Source: Planctomycetota bacterium (GTDB lineage Bacteria; Planctomycetota; Phycisphaerae; Tepidisphaerales; Tepidisphaeraceae). From it: a stretch of DNA of 5,021 nt. The stretch spans positions 1 through 5,021 of the forward strand of contig JAKORQ010000319.1 of NCBI GenBank assembly GCA_029777755.1, written 5' to 3'. The notes beneath the pieces are model-generated. The model saw only the letters and a list, made by a program, of their open reading frames with translations. It was not told where the DNA came from and did not search any database. The position numbers and the translations under genes were made by a program. Below, piece after piece: positions 1 through 5,021 of this stretch; within the stretch, counting starts at the first letter, position 1, and each line of letters begins with the position of its first letter.

Positions 1-471
1 CCCGGTGCTGCGCTGGCCGGGCGTCGTGCCGACATTGACGTCAGTGCTTGAGCTGGATCCGGCCGATGATCCCGGCGCCGATGTCTGGCCGGTGCCGCGA
101 ATGTTTACATCAGTTTGTGAACTGCTCCCCGATACTCCTGTGCCGCTGGGCGACAGAGTCGATCCGGACGGCTGAGCCTGAACATCTACATCAGCCGATG
201 AAGACGAGCCGGTAACCCCGGAGCTTGTCCCGCTGCTCTTGACCGAGGATGTTCCCAGAGAATCGCTGGCCTGTCCGCTGATGCTCGAGCCAGCGGGCCT
301 TGCCTGGATATCCGCATCGATGCGGGTGCTTGAGACATCCGATTCGTAACGGCTGCCGATGCGATCGTCGGCGGCCGTGTAGTCATAGTCACTGTGACTG
401 CAGCCGACGATCACCAGCGTTGATATCGCTGCGATGGCGGCCCTGTGAATCTTTCGTCTGTGCTTGTTCAT
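1..471 (-). CDS. Ser/Gly-rich lipoprotein, C-terminus cut by window edge
   Basis: The frame is open for 157 codons from an ATG at 471 to base 1, with no stop, so the C-terminus lies outside the window. The N-terminus is a lipoprotein signal: a basic start (residues 3-10, KHRRKIHR), a short hydrophobic stretch (11-22) and the lipobox I21-V22-G23-C24. The mature protein should be cut before C24, lipidated and held at a membrane. After a short acidic, Tyr-containing stretch (D28-Y31) the chain becomes Ser, Gly, Thr and Pro rich, with no visible globular domain. A degenerate motif, S-S-x-x-D-V-[DN]-[VI], recurs at residues 90-97, 117-124 and 140-147, and a weaker D-A-D-I lies at 52-55. The start is supported by a strong Shine-Dalgarno sequence. 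I do not recognise a family. A surface spacer or cell-envelope tether is possible, but that is inference from composition only. Confidence 0.75.
   Translation of the reverse strand, partial: MNKHRRKIHRAAIAAISTLVIVGCSHSDYDYTAADDRIGSRYESDVSSTRIDADIQARPAGSSISGQASDSLGTSSVKSSGTSSGVTGSSSSADVDVQAQPSGSTLSPSGTGVSGSSSQTDVNIRGTGQTSAPGSSAGSSSSTDVNVGTTPGQRSTG
31..204 (-). repeat. Degenerate repeats coding for SSxxDV[DN][VI]
   Basis: Three 24-base units lie at 181-204, 100-123 and 31-54. They encode SSSADVDV, SSQTDVNI and SSSTDVNV inside the lipoprotein. The unit starts are 27 and 23 codons apart, separated by Ser/Gly/Pro/Thr linkers, so the copies are irregular rather than strictly tandem. The codons differ between copies, so this is an old or selected protein repeat rather than a recent DNA duplication. 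More copies may lie beyond base 1. Confidence 0.6.
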
Positions 472-474
472 GGC

Positions 475-482
475 TTCCTCCT
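475..482 (-). promoter_or_regulatory. Ribosome binding site of the lipoprotein gene
   Basis: Read on the minus strand this is AGGAGGAA, a near-perfect Shine-Dalgarno sequence 3 bases before the ATG at 471 (AGGAGG core 5 bases before it). It fixes the start of the lipoprotein and supports the signal peptide reading. No convincing promoter could be placed further upstream (484-676). Confidence 0.7.
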
Positions 483-676
483 CAAACTCGTGCGCTAATG
501 CCTGTTGCGTATTTGAAAAGTGTTCGATGACGGCGGTGGCCCGGTTGCGAGGGCCGCCTCACGCGGGATTCGGCCGCCGCTGAGAGATCCGCCTGGGATG
601 CTGAAAATCGCCTGTTTGACCTGGCAGATAGACATCACTTCCCTTGGCCGGTCAGAATGACCATTCGAGCTCAACT

Positions 677-1282
677 TCAGGTGTCCTCCGTGGATTGGTC
701 GGGATCCTGGTCTTCGCCGCGTGCTTCCCCAGAGGAAACCTCCCCACGGAATGAATCTTCTTCGCGCTGCTGCGGATTGGCGGAGGTATCGCTTGCCCCT
801 GGTTCGGCGTTGTCGGAATGGGCCTTCGCCATGGAGCGGTAGACCGGGCGCGGACCGCCAACTTTGCCCACATCCTTTGGCGGATTGTCCCCTTGGGAAG
901 GCCCGCTGCCCATCTCGCCCGGTGAGCCGTCGGAGTCGTCGGGGCCGGGGCGATGCTTGTCGGGCGGATTGGCCGCCAGGCCGCTGCCTTCGGTACCTAC
1001 GCCGATAAAGTCAGTATCGAGATCCCCGCCGGAACTTGACCCCACTCCACTTGCTTTCCCGCCTGCGCCATGGGTGCGATCCCCGGTGAATTCCTGGCTG
1101 CCTGGCTGACTTGCGCCGCGGTCGCTGGCACGTACGTTCCCTGAGACATAGTCACGGTCGGGTCCGCTCTTGCCGGCGGGGATGCCGAAGTCTCCCTCAC
1201 CGCCAATCTCCTTTAGCGCCTCAGGGTCGCTGCCGACCTTGCCGTGCTTCTTTTTATCGGGTTGCTTTTTCTTCCTGGCCAT
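677..1282 (-). CDS. Hypothetical 201-residue hydrophilic, probably disordered protein
   Basis: This is an intact frame from ATG 1282 to a TGA at 677-679. I do not recognise a named family. The protein starts with a lysine-rich patch (residues 3-15: R3, K4-K6, K10-K12, K15). The centre is Gly/Ser/Asp rich and includes DRDYVSGNV (42-50), SQEFTGDRTHGAGG (62-75) and GGDLDTDFIGVG (85-96). A Pro/Asp-rich stretch (105-135) follows, and the C-terminus is acidic (174-200). There is no Cys or Trp, no hydrophobic segment and no signal peptide, so a soluble, largely unfolded cytoplasmic protein is expected. The start is slightly uncertain. The GGAGG at 1296-1300 is 13 bases from ATG 1282 but 4 bases from an in-frame GTG at 1291. 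A further upstream ATG at 1423 lies inside the pfp hairpin and has no good ribosome site. The central motifs look constrained, so the gene is probably real. Its function is unknown. Confidence 0.6.
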   Translation of the reverse strand: MARKKKQPDKKKHGKVGSDPEALKEIGGEGDFGIPAGKSGPDRDYVSGNVRASDRGASQPGSQEFTGDRTHGAGGKASGVGSSSGGDLDTDFIGVGTEGSGLAANPPDKHRPGPDDSDGSPGEMGSGPSQGDNPPKDVGKVGGPRPVYRSMAKAHSDNAEPGASDTSANPQQREEDSFRGEVSSGEARGEDQDPDQSTEDT

Positions 1283-1295
1283 CAGACTCACTTCG

Positions 1296-1300
1296 CCTCC
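1296..1300 (-). promoter_or_regulatory. Ribosome binding site of the hypothetical protein gene
   Basis: The minus strand reads GGAGG here. It is 4 bases before a GTG (1291-1289) and 13 bases before the ATG (1282-1280), which are in the same frame three codons apart. It supports a start in this short interval and argues against the longer upstream extension, but does not decide between the two codons. Confidence 0.45.
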
Positions 1301-1418
1301 GTGTGCCCGGTGGACTGGTTGCAGAGGCTGTGCCACGGCGAGTGAATCGGCCAATTCTGTACAGGCTGGATCTGCGGCTATGGAGTGAGCATGCGAAGTC
1401 AACCATGACCCAGAAAGC

Positions 1419-1455
1419 AGCAAGGGCGACCCCGTCTACGGGAGTCGCCCTTGTT
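1419..1455 (-). terminator. Hairpin terminator downstream of pfp
   Basis: A perfect 10-base inverted repeat (CAAGGGCGAC at 1421-1430, GTCGCCCTTG at 1444-1453) is extended inside by CCCG/CGGG around a TCTA loop, with one bulged A. It begins 30 bases past the pfp stop, the usual place for a terminator. On the minus strand the stem is followed by CTGCTTTCT, a poor T-run, so intrinsic termination may be partial. On the plus strand it is followed by TTGTTTA, but no plus-strand gene ends here. It also separates pfp from the next minus-strand gene, suggesting that they are separate units. Confidence 0.65.
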
Positions 1456-1482
1456 TACTGATCCAGCTCTATCCTGGCTGAA

Positions 1483-2721
1483 CTACTTCAGTTCATCGAA
1501 GGTGCCCACCTGGGGCAGCTCGCCGACCAGCGGACGAGCGTACTCAAGGTACTTCTCGCTGATGTCGCAGCCATCGACCACCCACTCGGCCGGGAGATCC
1601 TTGGTCTCGCGAGCGACATTGTGGATGGGGGTGATGTCGTATGTCACCTTGTACTCGTTGCCAGGGACGCGAGTCATGTAGACCGACGAACCTTCGGTAC
1701 CGGCCTGGGCCGAATACTCGACGGCCAGTCGACCGACCTCGCGAGCCTCGGCCGCATCCACCTTCGAGATGTAGCCGGGGAAGCTGCGCTGCAGGTAGCC
1801 GAGAGTATCGGCACGCACGCGGAGCTTCTTGCCGGAGGGGTTACGCAGCTTCCTGGTGATGAGCTGAGCGATGTAGTCGCCCAGGGCGCCGGAGCCCGAG
1901 AGCTGCACGTTGCCGTGGCTGTCGCGCTCGAGATTCTCCGACATCTTCTCGGCCCAGGAAATGTAGTGACCCTTGGCGTTCTTCTCCGGCACGCTGATGC
2001 CCTCGGATACGGCGATGATGCAGCGTCCCAGCTTGGAGTAGACGCGATCGACGTCGGCCAGCAGCTTGTCCTCGGTCAGCGGAGCCTCAGGCACGTAGAC
2101 GAGGTGCGGACCGTCGTTCTCATACTTGCGGGCGAGCGTGCTGGAGGCGGTCAGCCAGCCGGCATGGCGACCCATCACCACGTTGATCTTGATGCCGGGC
2201 AGGCTGCGGTTGTCGTAGTTGTCGCCGATGAAGGCGGACGCCACGAACTTGGCCGCCGAGCCGTAGCCGGGGGTGTGGTCGTGCACGCGCAGGTCGTTGT
2301 CGATGGTCTTCGGGATGTGGTAGCAGCGCATCTCATAGCCTTCCTTGGTGGCCATGTCATTCACGATGCGCGCGGTGTCGGCCGAGTCGTTGCCGCCAAT
2401 ATAGAAGAAGAAGCGGACGTTGTTCTTCTTGAAGTTGGCCAGGATCTTCTTGCAGTACTCCTCATCGGGCTTGTCGCGTGAGGAGCCCAGCGCCGAGGAG
2501 GGGGTAAGAGCTATCCGCTCCAGCAGCTCGACCGGCGCGCCTTTCAGGCGATAGTAATCATCATTGATGATGCCGCGGACGCCATGCTTGGCGCCCAGGA
2601 GCTCCTGGATATGGTCAGACTTCTGGGCCTGGAGAATGACGCCGACCAGTGACTGGTTGATGACTGCGGTAGGGCCACCGGACTGGCCGACAACCGCGTT
2701 TCCGACAAGTTTGGCTGCCAT
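1483..2721 (-). CDS. pfp: Pyrophosphate--fructose 6-phosphate 1-phosphotransferase (PPi-type phosphofructokinase)
   Basis: This 412-residue member of the phosphofructokinase family ends with TAG. It should convert fructose 6-phosphate and pyrophosphate to fructose 1,6-bisphosphate and phosphate in the cytoplasm. The reaction is reversible and serves both glycolysis and gluconeogenesis. Visible landmarks are the N-terminal phosphate-binding loop QSGGPTAVIN (13-22), IGGNDSADT (108-116), IPKTIDND (136-143), MGRHAGWLT (183-191), VPEAP (210-214) and GYLQRSFPG (308-316). Two sites argue for pyrophosphate rather than ATP. K138 in PKTIDND is Gly in ATP enzymes, and D112 in GGND is Gly in the ATP enzymes' GGDG. 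N111 stands where the metal-binding Asp is usual; from memory this GGNDS variant occurs in some long bacterial PPi enzymes. The length suits the roughly 400-residue PPi-PFK subgroup better than the 320-residue ATP enzyme. A ribosome site and candidate promoter lie upstream and a hairpin lies downstream, so it is probably transcribed alone. Allosteric control cannot be judged here. Confidence 0.93.
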   Translation of the reverse strand: MAAKLVGNAVVGQSGGPTAVINQSLVGVILQAQKSDHIQELLGAKHGVRGIINDDYYRLKGAPVELLERIALTPSSALGSSRDKPDEEYCKKILANFKKNNVRFFFYIGGNDSADTARIVNDMATKEGYEMRCYHIPKTIDNDLRVHDHTPGYGSAAKFVASAFIGDNYDNRSLPGIKINVVMGRHAGWLTASSTLARKYENDGPHLVYVPEAPLTEDKLLADVDRVYSKLGRCIIAVSEGISVPEKNAKGHYISWAEKMSENLERDSHGNVQLSGSGALGDYIAQLITRKLRNPSGKKLRVRADTLGYLQRSFPGYISKVDAAEAREVGRLAVEYSAQAGTEGSSVYMTRVPGNEYKVTYDITPIHNVARETKDLPAEWVVDGCDISEKYLEYARPLVGELPQVGTFDELK

Positions 2722-2730
2722 AAGAGAACA

Positions 2731-2737
2731 TCCTTCT
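2731..2737 (-). promoter_or_regulatory. Ribosome binding site of pfp
   Basis: The minus strand reads AGAAGGA, ending 9 bases before the ATG at 2721. This is a good Shine-Dalgarno match at normal spacing and confirms the MAAKLVGN start. Confidence 0.65.
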
Positions 2738-2768
2738 GGTAAATGGAAACCGTGAGAAAACCGGGCAG

Positions 2769-2796
2769 ATCATATTGGAAGCGGCGAAGTCTTCAA
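2769..2796 (-). promoter_or_regulatory. Candidate sigma70-type promoter for pfp
   Basis: On the minus strand a -35-like TTGAAG (2796-2791) and a -10-like TATGAT (2774-2769) are separated by 16 bases. The -10 has one mismatch to consensus and the -35 has two. Transcription would begin near 2762, giving a 5' leader of about 40 bases with the pfp ribosome site inside it. The short palindrome GTCTTcAAGAC (2789-2799) overlaps the -35 and could be an operator half, but it is too short to rely on. Confidence 0.4.
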
Positions 2797-2813
2797 GACG
2801 CTTAGCGGCCACT

Positions 2814-2825
2814 TGCGCCGGCGCA
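2814..2825. other. 12-base perfect palindrome in the divergent intergenic region
   Basis: TGCGCCGGCGCA is a perfect palindrome between the two candidate divergent promoters, about 18 bases upstream of the pfp -35. Its position fits a dimeric regulator site serving one or both genes. The sequence is GC-only apart from the ends, so chance in GC-rich DNA is a serious alternative. Confidence 0.25.
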
Positions 2826-2896
2826 CGCGCGAAATCATTCGGATAATTGCCGATTGAGGCTCGCGTCCCAAATGCAGTTACACTCGACTCTTAGCA

Positions 2897-2924
2897 TTGC
2901 GTAAGCAGACGCCGGCAATACAAT
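2897..2924 (+). promoter_or_regulatory. Candidate promoter for the secretion-ATPase-like operon
   Basis: A -10-like TACAAT (2919-2924, one mismatch) lies 16 bases after TTGCGT (2897-2902, three mismatches). Transcription would begin near 2931, about 34 bases before the ATG at 2965. The -10 covers an upstream in-frame ATG at 2923, so that ATG would not be in the transcript; this agrees with the ribosome site evidence for the 2965 start. Confidence 0.35.
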
Positions 2925-2951
2925 GAGCGCAGCCTGTTTAAGCACGCGTAG

Positions 2952-2957
2952 AAGGAG
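2952..2957 (+). promoter_or_regulatory. Ribosome binding site that decides the start at 2965
   Basis: AAGGAG lies 7 bases before ATG 2965, a strong Shine-Dalgarno sequence at ideal spacing. The alternative in-frame ATG at 2923 has no such site and would add 14 residues rich in Ser, Cys and Arg that do not resemble the start of a membrane protein. Confidence 0.7.
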
Positions 2958-2964
2958 AGGCGCA

Positions 2965-4737
2965 ATGGACTTACACGTCCTGCTGCAGATGGTGCCCGTG
3001 GGTGGGTACATCAGCGGCTACAAGGTTATACCTCTACTCTTAATTACCCTGTTGTGGTGGCGTCTGTTGACATGGATAGATAAGGACGCGCCCGCTGCTC
3101 ACCTTCCGCGTGAGATCATCAACTGCATAATGGTCGGCGCCTACGTCCTGGGGATGATCCTGTTCCTGATGCTGCCCTTGGGGATATGGGTCGCTATCCC
3201 AATATATCTGGTGATCTTCATCGGTTCCTTCGCCGCCTACCTTGGTATGCGCCATCAGAAGGTAGGGACGAAAGACCTGATCGATGACCTGAAGAACCTT
3301 CGCATCTTCAAGGCGGGCGACAAGAAACGCGTTAAGGAGACGCCGGGTCTGGTCATGCTGGCGACCAAGGATGGCCGGGTGATGCAGGCGCCCGAGGATG
3401 AGTCGCCTGAGCGCCAGGCGTATGACGTGCTGCAGGCGATGCTTACCGATCCGCTGCGTCGCCGTGCGGAGCGGATCGAGCTGGCTCCCATCGAGGGGGC
3501 AATGCTGACTCAATACTGGGTTGATGGCGTGGTGTACAGCGGCGCCCAGTTCAACCGTCCGGGGGCCGCCGGTGCGATCACCATCCTTAAGACGCTGGCA
3601 AATCTTGATCTCCAGGAGAAACGCAAGCCGCAGACCGGCGTGATGCATGCGACGATCGATGGGCAACGCCACGAATTGCAGGTGCACACCGCCGGCAGTG
3701 CGGCAGGCGAATCTCTGCGGATCATGGTCGATGCCAAGCATCGCCACGAACTGAAGCTCGAGGAAATGGGCTTCACCGAGGAGCAGCTGGAGCGAATCGA
3801 TGCGGCAGTGAAAGAGCCGGACGGTGTCGTGCTGCTGGCAGTTCCGCGTGGGCAGGGCCACACGACACTCTGTTACGCGATGATCCGCAAGCACGACGCA
3901 TTCCTCACCCACATTCAATCCATCGAGCGCGAGCCGGAAGACGACCTTGAGGGTATCACACAGAACAAGCTGGCCCGCTCCGCGACCCCGGCCGATGAAT
4001 TGCAGACGGCGCAGTGGGTTGTCTCGCAGGAGCCGGACGCCATCCTCATGCCGGCCGTGCAGAATCCCAAGACGCTGCGAGAACTGATTGCATTTGCCGG
4101 CACCGGCCGCCGCGTGTACATCGGCATGCATTCGCCCAGCGCCATTGATGCCATCAATGAATGGCGCCAACTTGTCGGGGATGATGAACTGGCGGTGAAG
4201 AACCTGCGGATGGTGGTTGCCGGCCGGCTGGTTCGTCGGCTGTGCGCCGCCTGTAAGCAGCCGTATCAGCCTGATCCAGAGACGCTCCGCAAGCTGAACC
4301 TGGATCATGGCCGGGTACAGCAGTTCTACCAAGCCCGCACGCAGCCGATGGTGGACCAGAAGGGTAACCCGGTGGTCTGCACCTTCTGTGCGGAGATGAG
4401 GTATCGCGGCCGAATCGGCGTCTACGAGGTCATGGACGTGAACGACGAGATGCGCCAGGCGATCCTTCAGAACAGCTCCGTCAATCAACTGCGCGGGCTG
4501 TTCCGCAAGATGCGCGGGCGATTCGTGCAGGAGCAGGCGCTTGCCCTGGTTGAGCAGGGCGAAACCAGCATCCAGGAGGTGTTGCGGGCCATGCGTGGGC
4601 AGGAGCATGATCCTCGTGTCGCCCGTAGTGACGCCGGCTCGGGCACAGGGACCTTTACTTCCTCCAGTTCCGGATCGCGAGTGGCTCAGCAACAGCCTCC
4701 GCAACAGCGTCCTACGCGTCAGAATCCCGGGCAATAA
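2965..4737 (+). CDS. Membrane-anchored GspE/PilB-like protein with degenerate ATPase motifs (putative pseudo-ATPase)
   Basis: This 590-residue protein ends with TAA. Hydrophobic segments at about 19-38, 51-70 and 73-95 form an N-terminal membrane module with a very short hairpin between the last two; a linker follows (96-150). Residues 150-545 follow the type II secretion/type IV pilus ATPase core: an N2-like domain (about 150-260), then the ATPase domain. Its signatures are recognisable but altered. Walker A is PRGQGHTT (294-301), with H299 instead of Lys. The Asp box is SIEREPED (319-326), unlike the usual T-I-E-D-P-V-E. The two Arg usual before the PD of Walker B are Q350 and S354. Walker B is ILMPAVQN (360-367) instead of I-L-V-G-E-I-R-D. 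H389 of the His box is kept. VRRLCAACK (423-431) and CTFC (472-475) keep the zinc tetracysteine motif, followed by YRGRIGVYEVM. The tail (546-590) is Gln/Pro/Ser rich. ATP hydrolysis is unlikely; a structural or regulatory role at the inner membrane is inferred. The frame is uninterrupted, and a CvpA-like gene follows after 20 bases. Family assignment is firm; role and partners are unknown. Confidence 0.85.
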   Translation: MDLHVLLQMVPVGGYISGYKVIPLLLITLLWWRLLTWIDKDAPAAHLPREIINCIMVGAYVLGMILFLMLPLGIWVAIPIYLVIFIGSFAAYLGMRHQKVGTKDLIDDLKNLRIFKAGDKKRVKETPGLVMLATKDGRVMQAPEDESPERQAYDVLQAMLTDPLRRRAERIELAPIEGAMLTQYWVDGVVYSGAQFNRPGAAGAITILKTLANLDLQEKRKPQTGVMHATIDGQRHELQVHTAGSAAGESLRIMVDAKHRHELKLEEMGFTEEQLERIDAAVKEPDGVVLLAVPRGQGHTTLCYAMIRKHDAFLTHIQSIEREPEDDLEGITQNKLARSATPADELQTAQWVVSQEPDAILMPAVQNPKTLRELIAFAGTGRRVYIGMHSPSAIDAINEWRQLVGDDELAVKNLRMVVAGRLVRRLCAACKQPYQPDPETLRKLNLDHGRVQQFYQARTQPMVDQKGNPVVCTFCAEMRYRGRIGVYEVMDVNDEMRQAILQNSSVNQLRGLFRKMRGRFVQEQALALVEQGETSIQEVLRAMRGQEHDPRVARSDAGSGTGTFTSSSSGSRVAQQQPPQQRPTRQNPGQ

Positions 4738-4743
4738 CCGATC

Positions 4744-4750
4744 GGAAGGG
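4744..4750 (+). promoter_or_regulatory. Ribosome binding site of the CvpA-like gene
   Basis: GGAAGGG lies 7 bases before ATG 4758, within the 20-base gap after the TAA of the upstream gene. With such a short gap and no hairpin in it, the two genes are probably co-transcribed. Confidence 0.55.
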
Positions 4751-4757
4751 TTAGTCC

Positions 4758-5021
4758 ATGATTTTCGGTATCATTATTCTTGTTCTGGCAGCTGGGATAG
4801 CCTTCTTCCACTATATGCAGGGGTTGTTCAGCGCGATGATATCGGCCACGCTGGCGATCCTCGCGGCACTGCTGGCCGTCTCCTATCACGAGCAGATCGC
4901 CGAGCTTCTCCTTGGCTCCAGCATCCCCCGTTTTGCGCACGCGGTTGCATTGGTTGGCCTATTCGGGTTCGGCTATCTGGTGCTGCGGCTGATCGTGGAT
5001 CGCCTGGTGCCGGGCAACGTC
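4758..5021 (+). CDS. CvpA-like integral membrane protein, C-terminus cut by window edge
   Basis: The frame is open for 88 codons from ATG 4758 to the right edge without a stop. The visible part is strongly hydrophobic, with membrane segments at about residues 2-19, 23-43 and 60-80. After the first segment comes FHYMQGLFSAMISATLAILAA (17-37), which resembles the G-x-x-x-G-x-x pattern and following helix of the CvpA (colicin V production) family, with H18-Y19 in place of the more usual basic residues. A charged loop, HEQIAEL (44-50), and a final DRLVPGN (81-87) follow. CvpA proteins are inner-membrane proteins of poorly understood function, linked to colicin V export in E. coli and to envelope integrity. 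Placement directly after a membrane-anchored secretion-ATPase relative suggests a shared envelope role, which is inference. Another small polytopic membrane protein is the main alternative, since only about half of a typical CvpA protein is visible. Confidence 0.6.
   Translation, partial: MIFGIIILVLAAGIAFFHYMQGLFSAMISATLAILAALLAVSYHEQIAELLLGSSIPRFAHAVALVGLFGFGYLVLRLIVDRLVPGNV

Noticed and set aside
186..392. Short minus-strand frame in another phase of the lipoprotein gene.
   Set aside because: It overlaps the lipoprotein frame, which has a lipobox, a strong ribosome site and repeat motifs; this one has none.
650..662. GGTCA-gaa-TGACC hairpin after the stop of the hypothetical gene.
   Set aside because: Only five base pairs with a three-base loop and no T-run on either side, so it does not support a terminator call.
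1380..1408. TTGACT on the minus strand as a -35 for the hypothetical gene.
   Set aside because: No acceptable -10 hexamer lies 15-19 bases downstream of it, so the promoter call was dropped.
1283..1423. Extension of the 201-residue protein to an upstream ATG at 1423 (47 more residues).
   Set aside because: That ATG lies in the pfp hairpin, has no good ribosome site, and the added residues differ in composition from the rest. A GGAGG just before 1291/1282 fits better.
1479..1495. Six-base inverted repeat TGAACT/AGTTCA across the pfp stop codon.
   Set aside because: Short, overlapping coding sequence, and a much stronger hairpin sits 30 bases downstream; probably chance.
1621..2481. A 286-codon open frame on the plus strand opposite pfp.
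   Set aside because: It lies wholly inside pfp, is Val/Ala/Gly/Asp rich with no motif, and mirrors the third-position bias of the real gene.
3040..4734. A 564-codon open frame on the minus strand, opposite the secretion-ATPase-like gene.
   Set aside because: It is antisense to a gene with clear family motifs, its predicted protein is rich in His, Leu and Arg without recognisable domains, and it has no ribosome site. This is a by-product of GC-rich codon use.
2965..4737. That the ATPase-like gene is a decaying pseudogene.
   Set aside because: There is no frameshift or internal stop in 590 codons, a strong ribosome site is present, and non-catalytic family residues, including all four cysteines, are kept.

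Overview
This 5,021-base window is moderately GC-rich and looks like bacterial chromosome. The gene set is a PPi-type phosphofructokinase, a Ser/Gly-rich lipoprotein, a membrane-anchored relative of the GspE/PilB secretion ATPases and a CvpA-like membrane protein. This reminds me of planctomycetes, perhaps Phycisphaerae-like bacteria. That placement is an impression from gene content, not a proven assignment. There is no rRNA, tRNA, CRISPR array, IS element or phage gene.

Layout: (1) Bases 1-471, minus strand: a lipoprotein whose C-terminus runs off the left edge. (2) Bases 677-1282, minus strand: a 201-residue hydrophilic, apparently disordered protein that I do not recognise. (3) A strong hairpin at 1419-1455, then pfp (1483-2721, minus strand). 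(4) A 243-base divergent intergenic region (2722-2964) with a candidate promoter for each direction and a 12-base perfect palindrome. (5) Bases 2965-4737, plus strand: a 590-residue protein with an N-terminal membrane module, a type II/IV secretion ATPase fold and a zinc tetracysteine motif. (6) Bases 4758-5021, plus strand: the first 88 codons of a CvpA-like membrane protein, 20 bases downstream and probably in the same operon. The gaps at 484-676 and 1283-1482 are each about 200 bases. Apart from ribosome binding sites and the pfp hairpin, I found nothing convincing in them. No gene-free stretch exceeds 300 bases.

The most interesting object is the protein at 2965-4737. It aligns by eye along the whole GspE/PilB/PulE core, yet every catalytic landmark is altered. 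The Walker A lysine is histidine, the Walker B Gly-Glu is Pro-Ala, the Asp box is rearranged, and two conserved arginines before Walker B are lost. The reading frame is intact, and the structural parts (Walker A glycines, His box histidine, CxxC pairs) are kept. It therefore looks like a preserved membrane-bound pseudo-ATPase rather than a decaying gene. Next to a CvpA-like membrane protein, it may be a structural or regulatory inner-membrane component. The partners are unknown from this window. The minus-strand genes upstream are probably unrelated to it.
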